From Rhodococcus opacus B4 (GTDB lineage Bacteria > Actinomycetota > Actinomycetes > Mycobacteriales > Mycobacteriaceae), in assembly GCF_000010805.1 (NCBI RefSeq), contig NC_012522.1, positions 2,976,001 to 3,040,000 of the forward strand: a stretch of 64,000 nucleotides of DNA, written 5' to 3'. The translations under genes were made by a program, and so were the position numbers. The notes under the pieces were generated by a model. It saw only the letters and a list, made by a program, of their open reading frames with translations, ran no database searches and was not told the origin of the DNA. The stretch's first letter is position 1, and every line of letters begins with the position of its first letter. Positions 26,473 through 34,915 of this stretch are shown one piece after another.

Positions 26473-27987
26473 GTGGACGATCAGACGGGCCGCGACCTTC
26501 TCGCCGCGGGAGCCGCGGCCTACTCGCGGGGAGACGTCGCCGAGGCGCTCAGGACGTTCGAGCGGGTCGCCTCCGGGGCCACCGGAGATCTCCGGACGAG
26601 CGCGATCGTCAACGCGGCCAGCATGTCCGACGAACTCGGCGAACATTCGAGGGCCGTCGACCTGTACCGGGAGGCACTAGAGGTGATGCCTGTCGACGCG
26701 ATCCGGATGCGTCCGGCGGCGCTGGTCAACCTGTCGCAGGCACTGCAGCACGTCGGTGACCTCGACGGCGCCCAGGACGCGCTCGAGCAGGCGCGCGAAC
26801 TGCTCGCGGCCGGCGGCGAAGACCAGGGTGACCTGCGGGTCGCGTGCCTCTCGTCGCTGACCGCGGTCGCGATGCACCGGCAGCAGTGGGCGCACGCGGC
26901 CGACGTGGCCACGGAGTCCCTCGATGCGGCAGTGCGTTTCGCCCCGGGTCTGGCAGGCCATCCGCTGATGAACCTCGCCGCCATCCACTTCGAGACCGGG
27001 CGCTTCGATCTCTCCGACGACTTCGCCGGGCAGGCGCTCGCCGCTTTCGAGACGGCGGGCGATGTCAATGCGGTCGCCGAAACACAACAGAACCTGGGCA
27101 TCATGCGTGTCCGCGCGGGGCGCCTCGACGAGGCGGAACCGCTGCTGCTGTCGAGCCAGACGTATTTCGAACGGGCCGGCATCGGCCACCGGGCGGGAAT
27201 AGGATCGAAGGTGCTGGCGTTTCTCGCCGAGGGCCGCGGTGACACCGAACGCGCGACGACGCTGTACCGGCTCGGCCTCGACTACTTCCGCAGTTCCGGA
27301 GCGATGCTCGACGTCGCGGACGTCGAGACGCGCCTCGCCACCGTCGCCTTCGCCGAGGGCCGATCGAGCGAGGGCGAAAGACTTCTCGCCGCCGCGTTCG
27401 CCACGTACCACGAGCTGGGGCTCGGCCTGCACTGCGCGCAGGTCGACTTCTGGCACGCCACCCTCCTCGAGTCCACGCTGATCGCCTCCGGCACACCGGA
27501 CGATGCGGCGCGGGCACGGGCCACCGCACTCGCCGTACCCGCGGCGATCGCCATCGACGCCGTGCGGTACACCCTCCCAAACGGCCGACAGCGCGAACAG
27601 TGGAACCGCGAGATCGCCGATCCCGCGATGCAATTGGCGTTCCGTCTCGCCTACGCCTCCGGCGATGCCCGGCTGGTGGCCGATCTCGTCGAAACACAGT
27701 GCGCGGGGACGACGGTGGACCTCGGCCGCGCCGGACACGACACCGCGCCACGGCTGCCCCTGCAGTTGCCCGACCCTCCGCCGGCCGGCGCGACCGACAC
27801 CGACGGCTCCTTCCTGCTCGGTGCCGCACTCGCCGGAGTCGCGGCCGGCGCCGGCCTGCCGGTGCCCCTTCCCCCGCGGCTCACCGTGACGCCGGACGGC
27901 CGGATCGTGCTGGGCTCCTCGATCGCGGCAGCCGAGGAACGGTACGGGCGCGCCGTCCGCGACAGCCGCGTGGTGCCGGCCCGGTGA
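26473..27987 (+). CDS. TPR-repeat protein C
   Basis: 504 residues from a GTG one base after gene B. Residues ~1-340 are tandem TPR-like helix pairs, seen as repeats of A-x-x-x-x-G-x-x-x-A patterns (LLAAGAAAYSRGDVAEALRTFERVA; ALQHVGDLDGAQDALEQARELL; NLGIMRVRAGRLDEAEPLLL; LAFLAEGRGDTERATTLYRLGL). The C-terminal part (PAAIAIDAVRYTLPNGRQREQWN...LVADLVETQCAGTTVDL and LPPRLTVTPDGRIVLG) is a separate region of a type I associate with TPR proteins encoded beside CHAT proteases in actinobacteria, though I cannot verify that here. It is probably a scaffold or sensor. The next gene is ahpC, after 242 bp containing its promoter. Confidence 0.82.
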   Translation: MDDQTGRDLLAAGAAAYSRGDVAEALRTFERVASGATGDLRTSAIVNAASMSDELGEHSRAVDLYREALEVMPVDAIRMRPAALVNLSQALQHVGDLDGAQDALEQARELLAAGGEDQGDLRVACLSSLTAVAMHRQQWAHAADVATESLDAAVRFAPGLAGHPLMNLAAIHFETGRFDLSDDFAGQALAAFETAGDVNAVAETQQNLGIMRVRAGRLDEAEPLLLSSQTYFERAGIGHRAGIGSKVLAFLAEGRGDTERATTLYRLGLDYFRSSGAMLDVADVETRLATVAFAEGRSSEGERLLAAAFATYHELGLGLHCAQVDFWHATLLESTLIASGTPDDAARARATALAVPAAIAIDAVRYTLPNGRQREQWNREIADPAMQLAFRLAYASGDARLVADLVETQCAGTTVDLGRAGHDTAPRLPLQLPDPPPAGATDTDGSFLLGAALAGVAAGAGLPVPLPPRLTVTPDGRIVLGSSIAAAEERYGRAVRDSRVVPAR

Positions 27988-28133
27988 CGCCGCTTTCCGT
28001 TCCCTGCGCGGAGATTCAGGGCCGAAGGTGTCACGGTGGTCACACCGCACGTCCGGCGACCACTTCGGGCCTCGTGGGTGAATGTCCGCGCTGACCTGCA
28101 CGGCGTCCGATTCGACCGTCATTGATAGCCCCA

Positions 28134-28178
28134 TCCAATCTATGGAATAGGTCTCATAGATTGGACCTATTCCAATCT
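28134..28178. promoter_or_regulatory. Interlaced inverted repeats with OxyR-like core upstream of ahpC
   Basis: Three overlapping dyads are present: TCCAATCTATG (28134-28144) with 28155-28165; GGAATAGGTC (28144-28153) with 28164-28173; and AGATTGGA (28158-28165) with 28171-28178. All arms are perfect. The middle contains ATAG-N7-CTAT (28156-28170), the half-site spacing of the E. coli OxyR consensus. It overlaps the -35 box, as expected for a peroxide-responsive LysR-type activator. No oxyR gene is in the window. Confidence 0.75.
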
Positions 28179-28190
28179 GCTGGATAATCT
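28161..28190 (+). promoter_or_regulatory. Likely ahpC promoter
   Basis: TTGGAC (28161-28166) and TAATCT (28185-28190) are spaced by 18 bp and stand 40 bp before the ahpC ATG. The -35 box lies within the interlaced operator. Confidence 0.5.
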
Positions 28191-28229
28191 CGTCGCTGTC
28201 GGCTTCCAGTCTTACGAATAGAGGTTCCA

Positions 28230-28793
28230 ATGGCCCTGATCAACACGCAGATCAAGCCCTTCGCGGCGTCCGCTTTCAAGGACGGCGCGTTCACGACCGT
28301 GTCCGCTGACGACGTCGCGGGCAAGTGGGCGATCTTCTTCTTCTACCCGGCCGACTTCACCTTCGTCTGCCCGACGGAACTCGGCGACCTCGCCGACCAC
28401 TACGAAGAACTGCAGCGTCTCGGCGTCGAGGTCTTCTCGGTGTCCACCGACACTCACTTCACGCACAAGGCGTGGCACGGTTCCTCCGACACCATCGGCA
28501 AGATCAAGTACGCCATGATCGGCGACCCGACCCAGGAGATCAGCAAGAACTTCGAGATCCTCCGCGAGAACGAGGGTCTGGCCGATCGCGGCACCTTCCT
28601 CGTCGACCCCGACGGTGTCATCCAGTTCACCGAGGTCACCGCGGAAGGCATCGGCCGCAACGCCGCCGAGCTGGTCCGCAAGGTCAAGGCCGCCCAGTAC
28701 GTCCGCTCGCACCCGGGCGAGGTCTGCCCGGCCAAGTGGGAAGAGGGCGAAGAGACCCTCGCTCCGTCGCTCGACCTCGTCGGCAAGATCTGA
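28230..28793 (+). CDS. ahpC: Alkyl hydroperoxide reductase peroxiredoxin subunit
   Basis: 187 residues, the length of enterobacterial AhpC. The peroxidatic cysteine is C47 in FTFVCPTE and the resolving cysteine is C166 in [10 protein letters not shown], so this is a typical 2-Cys (Prx1/AhpC) enzyme. It reduces H2O2, organic peroxides and peroxynitrite in the cytoplasm, and is reduced in turn by AhpF encoded next. This AhpC-AhpF pairing differs from the AhpC-AhpD pairing of mycobacteria. AGAGG lies before the ATG. Confidence 0.97.
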   Translation: MALINTQIKPFAASAFKDGAFTTVSADDVAGKWAIFFFYPADFTFVCPTELGDLADHYEELQRLGVEVFSVSTDTHFTHKAWHGSSDTIGKIKYAMIGDPTQEISKNFEILRENEGLADRGTFLVDPDGVIQFTEVTAEGIGRNAAELVRKVKAAQYVRSHPGEVCPAKWEEGEETLAPSLDLVGKI

Positions 28794-28813
28794 CGTAGCC
28801 CAGTCGACCGTAG

Positions 28814-28842
28814 GCACGGGCTCAGATCCTCTGAGCCCGTGC
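28814..28842 (+). terminator. 13-bp hairpin between ahpC and ahpF
   Basis: GCACGGGCTCAGA (28814-28826) pairs perfectly with 28830-28842 across a three-base loop, 20 bp after the ahpC stop. It could be a partial terminator or an mRNA-stabilising element that gives more AhpC than AhpF. Confidence 0.65.
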
Positions 28843-28965
28843 GCGCGGTTCCCGGTGCTCCGCTCCCGTGGGGGGCAATCGGTGTCGCACCAACACTTTC
28901 CGGACCGCCCAGAGCTGGTTTCCGGTTTCCGATCCCTTTCCTCCCGATCGATGGAGTAGATCCGC

Positions 28966-30558
28966 ATGCTCGAAGCCTCGCTCGCCGGCCAACTCAAGTC
29001 CCTCCTCGAACGGCTGACCCTGCCGATCGAGCTCGTCTCCTCGCTCGACGACGGTCCCAAGTCCACCGAACTCGCCGAACTGCTCACCGAGATCGCGGCG
29101 ATGTCGGACAAGGTCACCTACGAACGCCGTGACGACGACGCGCGGCGCCCGTCCTTCGCCGTCCGCCGCAGTGGCACCGACATCGAGGTCCGCTTCGCCG
29201 GAATCCCGCTCGGCCACGAATTCACGTCGCTCGCACTCGCTTTACTCCAGGTCGGCGGCTACCCGTCGAAGGAGTCCCCCGAACTGCTCGAGCAGGTCCG
29301 CAACCTCGACGGCGACTTCCACTTCGAGACCTACTTCTCGCTGTCCTGCCAGAACTGCCCCGACGTGGTGCAGGCCCTGAACCTCATGGCCGTGCTCAAT
29401 CCGCGCATCAGCCACGTGGCGATCGACGGCGCCCTCTTCCAGGACGAGGTCGACGGCCGCCAGATCATGGCCGTGCCGACGGTCTTCGTCAACGGCGAAC
29501 TCTTCGGCTCCGGCCGGATGAGCCTCGAGGAGATCATCGGCAAGCTCGACGTCGGCGCAGCCGACCGCGCGGCCACCGCGATCGCGCAGAAGGATCCGTT
29601 CGACGTCCTCGTGGTCGGAGGTGGCCCGTCCGGTGCCGCCGCCGCGGTGTACGCCGCGCGCAAGGGAATTCGCACCGGCATCGCCGCCGAACGCTTCGGC
29701 GGCCAGGTGCTCGACACCATGGCGATCGAGAACTTCATCTCCGTTCCCTACACGGAGGGCCCCCAGTTCGGGTCTGCACTCGAAAATCACGTCCGCCAGT
29801 ACGGCGTCGACATCATGAACACGCAGAAGGCCGCGAAGCTCGTGCCCGCCGCCACCGAGAACGGTCTCGTCGAGATCGAACTGGAAAGCGGTGCTTCCCT
29901 TCTCGCGCGCACGGTGATCCTGTCGACGGGTGCACGGTGGCGCTCGATGAACGTGCCCGGCGAGGACGCGTACCGGAACAAGGGTGTCACCTACTGCCCG
30001 CACTGCGACGGACCGCTGTTCAAGGGCAAGCGCGTCGCCGTGATCGGTGGGGGCAACTCCGGAGTGGAGGCCGCGATCGACCTCGCCGGACTGGTCGAGC
30101 ACGTCACGCTCATCGAGTTCGACTCGGTGCTCCGCGCCGACGAGGTGCTGCAGCGCAAACTCCGCAGCCTCCCCAACGCGGACATCCTCCTGAGCACGCT
30201 CACGACGGAGGTCGTCGGAGACGGCGGCAAGGTCACCGGCCTGGCGTACCAGGACCGCACGACCGACACCGCGCACACGCTCGACGTGGAGGGTGTCTTC
30301 GTCCAGATCGGACTGCTGCCCAACACCGAGTGGCTGGCGGGGAGCGTCGAGCTGTCCGATCGCGGCGAGATCGCGATCGACGACCGCGGCCAGACGTCGG
30401 TCCCCGGGGTGTTCGCCGCCGGCGACTGCACCACCGTTCCGTACAAGCAGATCGTGATCGCCGCCGGAGCCGGCGCGACGGCGGCGCTGAGCGCATTCGA
30501 TCGGCTCATCCGGACCGGTGTGCCTGCGGAGGAGTCCGCGGCCGCAACGGTCGGATAG
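28966..30558 (+). CDS. ahpF: Alkyl hydroperoxide reductase flavoprotein subunit
   Basis: 530 residues, as usual for AhpF. The N-terminal double thioredoxin-fold domain (1-200) carries the redox pair C128-x2-C131 (SLSCQNCPD). The thioredoxin-reductase-like part has the FAD motif VVGGGPSG (216-223), the second redox pair C344-x2-C347 (TYCPHCDGP), the NAD(P)H-binding motif [11 protein letters not shown] (360-370) and the C-terminal FAD motif [15 protein letters not shown]. It passes electrons from NADH to AhpC. It is separated from ahpC by 172 bp containing a strong hairpin, but probably shares its promoter. Confidence 0.97.
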   Translation: MLEASLAGQLKSLLERLTLPIELVSSLDDGPKSTELAELLTEIAAMSDKVTYERRDDDARRPSFAVRRSGTDIEVRFAGIPLGHEFTSLALALLQVGGYPSKESPELLEQVRNLDGDFHFETYFSLSCQNCPDVVQALNLMAVLNPRISHVAIDGALFQDEVDGRQIMAVPTVFVNGELFGSGRMSLEEIIGKLDVGAADRAATAIAQKDPFDVLVVGGGPSGAAAAVYAARKGIRTGIAAERFGGQVLDTMAIENFISVPYTEGPQFGSALENHVRQYGVDIMNTQKAAKLVPAATENGLVEIELESGASLLARTVILSTGARWRSMNVPGEDAYRNKGVTYCPHCDGPLFKGKRVAVIGGGNSGVEAAIDLAGLVEHVTLIEFDSVLRADEVLQRKLRSLPNADILLSTLTTEVVGDGGKVTGLAYQDRTTDTAHTLDVEGVFVQIGLLPNTEWLAGSVELSDRGEIAIDDRGQTSVPGVFAAGDCTTVPYKQIVIAAGAGATAALSAFDRLIRTGVPAEESAAATVG

Positions 30559-30579
30559 TTCGGTCGTCCTCGGCTGACC

Positions 30580-30632
30580 TCCCTACCCCCCCGGGCGCGT
30601 GGCACGCACGCCACCGCCCGGGGGGGTAGGGA
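30580..30632. terminator. Very long hairpin between ahpF and the CHAT gene
   Basis: An 18-base arm (30580-30597, TCCCTACCCCCCCGGGCG) pairs perfectly with 30615-30632. An inner GTGGC/GCCAC (30599-30603 with 30610-30614) continues the stem after a single bulged C, leaving a six-base loop: about 23 bp in all. It starts 21 bp after the ahpF stop and ends 11 bp before the presumed CHAT start codon. It may terminate the ahp transcript, or restrain translation of the protease on a read-through mRNA. Confidence 0.8.
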
Positions 30633-30643
30633 ATGCTGGGGCG

Positions 30644-31936
30644 GTGCCGACTCACCTGCCCCACCCGCCGACCTCGGACGAGCAGCCCACCGCGATCGTG
30701 CGGATGGCCGACGCCGGCGACCTGTACACGTCGTGGCGGTGGACCCACGACTCCCACCCCGGCGGGGTCGGCGTCGCACCCGCCGCGCAGGTGGATGAGG
30801 CCGTCGCCGCGCTGGCCCGGGCGTTGCCCGACCTCACGGACCCGCAGGGACTGCACCAGTCGCTGGCCACGGGCGCATTCGCCGCCTACGAGTCCGAACA
30901 CGACCTGGCTCAACTCCTCTCGCGAACATTTCTCCCCTTCGGCCTCGCCCGGCAGTTGCACGAACTGTTCACCCGGGGTGTGCGCCCACACCTCCGGATC
31001 CAGCCGTCACCCCGGGTCGCGCAGGTGCCCTGGGAGCTGATCGCCCCCGACGCCGGGCTGCGTCTCGTCGACATCGCGGACGTCAGCCTGCTGGCCCCGC
31101 TCAGCATCGTGCACTCCCCCGGTCGCCCGATCCGAACCTGGACGGACGGCCACCGGCTCCCCGTCGTCGCGGTCCTCGACCCCCGCGTTCCGGGCTTCCG
31201 CGCCGATTCGGTTCTCGGTTCCGTCCTGGGACGGATGGCCGAGGACAGTCCGCTGTCGCGGCGGGTCGCGACGTACGCAGCCGAGGGACGGCTCCTCCCC
31301 GCGGTTGACGGGCCGCTGGACTGTTTCCGCCGCGAAGACGCCGACCGTGAATGGCTCGGCGCGGCGCTGAGGGAGGGCGCGGGCCGGCTGGTGTACGTCG
31401 GGCACGTCACGGCGGCGGCACCCGAAACCGGTCAGAGCGAGCACGCCGAACTGCACCTCGCCTGCTCCGCCGACGCCGTCGGGTTCGCGGAGCCGACGCG
31501 CGCGCACCGGCCGCTGTCGGCGAAGGACCTCCTCCTGGGCACACACACCCTCACCGAGGAACCGGTCCGCGGCGCCGACCTGTGGCCGATCCCGAGCAGG
31601 GTTGCGCTCATCGCCTGCGAGAGCGGCGGCGACCTGCGGTTCAGCGAGGCCCTCGGACTGGTCTCGGCGATGATCGCCGGCGGAGCGGAACTCGTCACCG
31701 CGAGCCGCTGGGCACTTCCCACGGACCTCGCGTTCCAGCGCATCGCCGGCGCCGCACCACACGCGCGCCCGCTGCAGGACGCCATCTGCTCGATCGACGC
31801 GGCGCACGATCTGCCAGACGCGGTCGGCGCGCTCTGCGTGTGGCAACGCGACCGGGTCGCCGCCTGGCGGGACGAACGGAGGATCGAGCATTCCCCGGTG
31901 CTGTGGGCGGCGTTCGCGACCGTCGCGGCGCACTGA
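30644..31936 (+). CDS. CHAT-domain (caspase-like) protease
   Basis: 430 residues from the GTG at 30644; ATG at 30704 is an alternative. The C-terminal ~300 residues form a CHAT domain (caspase HetF associated with TPRs, clan CD). The catalytic histidine is H254 in RLVYVGHVTA and the catalytic cysteine C325 in VALIACESGGDLRFSEA, the canonical YxGH and ACESG positions. The preceding LRIQPSPRVAQVPWELIAPDAG strand-helix is also family-typical. The N-terminal ~110 residues are helical and unassigned. No TPR is fused to it; the TPR protein C encoded 3 kb upstream could be its separate partner. CHAT proteases of known function act in programmed cell death or defence, such as TPR-CHAT with type III-E CRISPR and gasdermin-activating proteases. 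Here the target is unknown. Confidence 0.85.
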   Translation: MPTHLPHPPTSDEQPTAIVRMADAGDLYTSWRWTHDSHPGGVGVAPAAQVDEAVAALARALPDLTDPQGLHQSLATGAFAAYESEHDLAQLLSRTFLPFGLARQLHELFTRGVRPHLRIQPSPRVAQVPWELIAPDAGLRLVDIADVSLLAPLSIVHSPGRPIRTWTDGHRLPVVAVLDPRVPGFRADSVLGSVLGRMAEDSPLSRRVATYAAEGRLLPAVDGPLDCFRREDADREWLGAALREGAGRLVYVGHVTAAAPETGQSEHAELHLACSADAVGFAEPTRAHRPLSAKDLLLGTHTLTEEPVRGADLWPIPSRVALIACESGGDLRFSEALGLVSAMIAGGAELVTASRWALPTDLAFQRIAGAAPHARPLQDAICSIDAAHDLPDAVGALCVWQRDRVAAWRDERRIEHSPVLWAAFATVAAH

Positions 31937-32026
31937 TCCGGGTCTGCCGTCCGTTCCCCACATCGTGTCGGTCGGTCGTTGTACCGTCGTTCCTGTCGGT
32001 TCCGGCACCTAGAAGGAGCATGCCCC

Positions 32027-32440
32027 ATGACCTCTCGTCTCAACCCTTACATCAGCTTCGACGGCAACGCGCGGCAGGCAATGGAGTTCTACAAGGACGT
32101 CTTCGGTGGCACCCTGGCGGTGAGCACCTTCGGTGAGTTCGGCGCCCCGGACGCCGAGGGAGCCGACAAGATCATGCACGCCATGCTCGAATCCGACAAC
32201 GGGTTCACCCTCATGGGCGCAGACACGCCGCCCGGCATGGAACACAACCCGGGAACCAACATCGCGGTGAGCCTGAGCGGCGACGACGGCGACCTGCTCC
32301 GCGGTTACTGGGCCAAGCTCTCGGGCGGCGGCTCCGTGTCGGTGCCCCTCGAGAAGCAGATGTGGGGAGACGAATTCGGCGCCTGTACCGACCAATTCGG
32401 CATCTCATGGATGGTCAACATTGCCGGGACGCCCGGCTGA
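32027..32440 (+). CDS. PhnB-like VOC-family protein
   Basis: 137 residues from the ATG at 32027 (AAGGAG upstream). MTSRLNPYISFDGNARQAMEFYKDVFGGTL is the standard opening of the PhnB/3-demethylubiquinone-methyltransferase-like branch of the vicinal-oxygen-chelate fold, and WGDEFGACTDQFGISWMVNI is its closing strand. These small proteins are often antibiotic-binding or enzymes of unknown activity. Its last 36 bp overlap the 3' end of the convergent flavin monooxygenase gene. Confidence 0.87.
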   Translation: MTSRLNPYISFDGNARQAMEFYKDVFGGTLAVSTFGEFGAPDAEGADKIMHAMLESDNGFTLMGADTPPGMEHNPGTNIAVSLSGDDGDLLRGYWAKLSGGGSVSVPLEKQMWGDEFGACTDQFGISWMVNIAGTPG

Positions 32441-33619
32441 TCGCAGCGCCGGGTAGTCCTGCAGGTCGATGCCGGTGGCGAAGAAGTCGGTCAGTTTCAT
32501 CATCGCGCCGAACAGGATCTTGGACTTGAACATCCAATTGCGCAGCGTGATTCGAGTGGGCGACTTCGGCGCGAGAAACGGTCCGGCGCTGCCTGTGCGG
32601 GCAACCTTCGCGTACCGGTGCATCTGCTCGTCGTAGCGTCCGAAGGCCACGCGGTGGTCGCCACCGGCGGCGGCGGCGAGTTCGCCCGCCAGTACATACG
32701 CACCGACGAGGGCGAGCCCGGTTCCGAAGCCGCCGAGCGTGTTTCCGTACGCGGCATCACCGAGCAGGGCCACGCGTCCGGCGGTGTAGGTATCGGTCTC
32801 GACCCGTGCGATCGAGTCGAGGTAGAAGTCGGGCGCGTCGTCCAGGTGCGCGAGCAACCCTGGCACGCGCCAGCCCGCGCCTGCATACGCGGTGGCCAGC
32901 AGTTGCTTCTGCTCGGTGACGTCGCCGCGGTCGTAGTCGATCGGGTCGGAGGCGAAGACGAGCAACTCGGGGGCCTTCGGCCCACCGACGACGACCATCC
33001 TTCCGGGTTCGTTGTACATCAAACCCGTCGCGCGTTCCCTGTCGAACGACGCCGCACCCACCGCGTCCGTCGTGCCGACGACGGCGTAGTAGTACCCGAG
33101 GAATCGGACGAAGTCCTCCTCCGGTCCGAACCGGTGCCGGCGCACGGCCGAGTGGATGCCGTCGGCGCCGAACACCAGGTCGAAGCGGCGTGCGTGCGAC
33201 TTCTCGAACGTGACCTCGACACCGGACTCCGTGTCGGTCATTGCGGTGACGGAATCACCGAAGAGGTACTCGCACGAATCCGCGGTCCGCTCGTAGAGGA
33301 TCTCGGTCAGGTCGCCCCGCAGGATCTCGACGTCCCCGCCGATGAATTCACCGGGCATGGTCGCCAGGTGCCTGTCGTGTTCGTCGACGATCCGGAGGTC
33401 GGTCTTCCCGGTCTGCCTGCGGTGCACCTCGTCGAGAATCCCCATCTTTTCCAGCACCTTCCGGTGCACCTCCCCCTTGAAGTCGACTGCCTGGCCGCCG
33501 AGCCGAAGGGCCGGCGCCTTCTCGACGACGGTGACGGCGTATCCGCTGCGAGCAAGCCAGAACGCCAGGGCCGGCCCGGCGATGCCGGCACCTGAGATCA
33601 GGACGGTGTCGTGCGGCAT
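32405..33619 (-). CDS. FAD-dependent monooxygenase (TetX/PHBH-like)
   Basis: 404 residues from the ATG at 33619 (the frame is open to 33889, over the divergent promoter). Motifs are GAGIAGPALAFWLARSGYAVTVVEKAP at the N-terminus (FAD), the DG motif VFGADGIHSAVRRHRFG (about 152-168) and the GD motif RVALLGDAAYGNTLGGFGTGLAL (about 280-302). The last ~60 residues form a basic helical tail like that of TetX. Enzymes of this group hydroxylate aromatic or polyketide compounds, sometimes inactivating antibiotics. Two tandem operators and a divergent TetR gene suggest induction by its substrate. Confidence 0.87.
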   Translation of the reverse strand: MPHDTVLISGAGIAGPALAFWLARSGYAVTVVEKAPALRLGGQAVDFKGEVHRKVLEKMGILDEVHRRQTGKTDLRIVDEHDRHLATMPGEFIGGDVEILRGDLTEILYERTADSCEYLFGDSVTAMTDTESGVEVTFEKSHARRFDLVFGADGIHSAVRRHRFGPEEDFVRFLGYYYAVVGTTDAVGAASFDRERATGLMYNEPGRMVVVGGPKAPELLVFASDPIDYDRGDVTEQKQLLATAYAGAGWRVPGLLAHLDDAPDFYLDSIARVETDTYTAGRVALLGDAAYGNTLGGFGTGLALVGAYVLAGELAAAAGGDHRVAFGRYDEQMHRYAKVARTGSAGPFLAPKSPTRITLRNWMFKSKILFGAMMKLTDFFATGIDLQDYPALRSAGRPGNVDHP

Positions 33620-33638
33620 GTGAGCCTCCGGAATGAAT

Positions 33639-33676
33639 TGTGTCTGATGGACACAGTTCAGTGTATGGTAGACACT
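33639..33676. promoter_or_regulatory. Tandem TetR operators between monooxygenase and TetR genes
   Basis: TGTGTC-N5-GACACA (33639-33655, perfect) and AGTGTA-N5-GACACT (33660-33676, one mismatch) are two dyads whose centres are 21 bp apart, exactly two helical turns. Both lie between the divergent start codons (33619 and 33711). Two TetR dimers on the same DNA face are likely. Confidence 0.75.
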
Positions 33677-33710
33677 ATTCCGGATCAAGAGTCGGCCGGA
33701 GGAGCGCACG

Positions 33711-34424
33711 ATGGTCACCCAGCCCCGTACCGCCGAGCTTCTCTGGGGATCGCCGGACCGGCCGAAGCGCGGCCCGAAGCCGGCGCTGAGCCTCGAGCAG
33801 ATCGTCGCCACCGCCATCTCGATGGCCGATGCGGAGGGCCTCGCCACGTTGTCGATGCAGCGCCTCGCGGAGGATCTCGGGTTCACCAAGATGTCCCTCT
33901 ACCGCTACACCCCCGGGAAGGCCGAACTGACCGCCCTCATGCTCGATGCCGCTCTCGGACCCGCACCCGACCTGTCCGACCTCGACGACTGGCGTGCAGC
34001 GCTCCACGAGTGGGCACTGCGCATGTGGGCGGGTCTGCGACGGCATCCGTGGGTCGTGGACGTCGCCGTCGGCCCCCGCGTGATGGGGCCGAACGAATTG
34101 GACTGGCTCGAAACAGGTCTCGGGGCACTGAGCGATACCGGCCTCACCGGCGGGGAACGACTGGATTCGGTCGTCCTGATCACCGGCCACGTCCGCAGCC
34201 TCGCTCAGCAGTCGACGGCACCCGGCGCCGAAACCGACACACCCGAGAAGTCCCTGAACGCAATCATGTCGGGAATCCTCACCGACAACGCCGAACGCTA
34301 CCCCGAAGCGGCGGCGGCCTTCGCCTCCGCCGGCTCCTCGTCCGGGCAGGACGATGCGCTCGAATTCGGCCTGGCCCGGATCTTCGACGGCCTCGCCGCA
34401 CTCGTCGCGGAACGCGCCGAATAG
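33711..34424 (+). CDS. TetR-family regulator
   Basis: 237 residues. The HTH reads LSLEQIVATAISMADAEGLATLSMQRLAEDLGFTKMSLYRYTPGKAELTALMLDAA (about 27-82), a form with YRYTPGKAEL typical of the TetR_C (TetR/Tn10-like) group, followed by a helical ligand-binding domain. It is divergent from the flavin monooxygenase and most likely represses it and itself through the tandem dyads in the 91-bp spacer. GGAGG is found upstream of the ATG. Confidence 0.92.
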   Translation: MVTQPRTAELLWGSPDRPKRGPKPALSLEQIVATAISMADAEGLATLSMQRLAEDLGFTKMSLYRYTPGKAELTALMLDAALGPAPDLSDLDDWRAALHEWALRMWAGLRRHPWVVDVAVGPRVMGPNELDWLETGLGALSDTGLTGGERLDSVVLITGHVRSLAQQSTAPGAETDTPEKSLNAIMSGILTDNAERYPEAAAAFASAGSSSGQDDALEFGLARIFDGLAALVAERAE

Positions 34425-34440
34425 CGGAGCCGCGGTTCGA

Positions 34441-34716
34441 TCAGGTGGATCGCGGCTTGATCACCACCGCAATCGTCACGGCCAGGACGCCGCCGCACAG
34501 AAGTCCGGCAAGCGCTGTGGCCCAACGCTGCCCGATCGATGCATCCGTCGACGTCAGCGCGCTCGCCAGCATCGTCGCCGATCCGGTCAAGGACAGAATG
34601 ACGTTCCAGCTCAGAAGCTGGCTGCCGGCCCCGGTGTAGAATCGCAGAATCGACGGGGGGATCAGCATGTTGGAGACAACGAGAAGGACGATGCCGAGGT
34701 AGAGCAGAGCGTTCAT
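34441..34716 (-). CDS. Small membrane protein of unknown function
   Basis: 91 residues, about three hydrophobic helices (4-24, 32-56 and 68-86), with a charged C-terminal KPRST. No family signature is recognised. It converges with the TetR gene (16 bp between stops). The codon pattern and hydrophobic periodicity suggest a real gene, but the ribosome site (GGACAG) is weak. Confidence 0.6.
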   Translation of the reverse strand: MNALLYLGIVLLVVSNMLIPPSILRFYTGAGSQLLSWNVILSLTGSATMLASALTSTDASIGQRWATALAGLLCGGVLAVTIAVVIKPRST

Positions 34717-34915
34717 TTCTGTCCAATCACAGAGCTGTGGACGGTGAGGGCGAATTCATCCGCGGGACGTTGCATTGGCGCTGTTCCTGCAAGCTGCGCT
34801 CAGTCTTCCACCGATGCCCGGGTGCGGGGATGGTAGACAACTACCAAGATCCCGAACCACTCGAGCAAGTATCGCCGATGCTTCTGCCGCCCCACTTGGA
34901 TATCGTGGTGGTCGG

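Noticed and set aside
28134..28178. Interlaced repeats considered as a CRISPR-like or mobile-element repeat
   Set aside because: Only one cluster exists, it overlaps a promoter, and the spacing is that of a regulator site.
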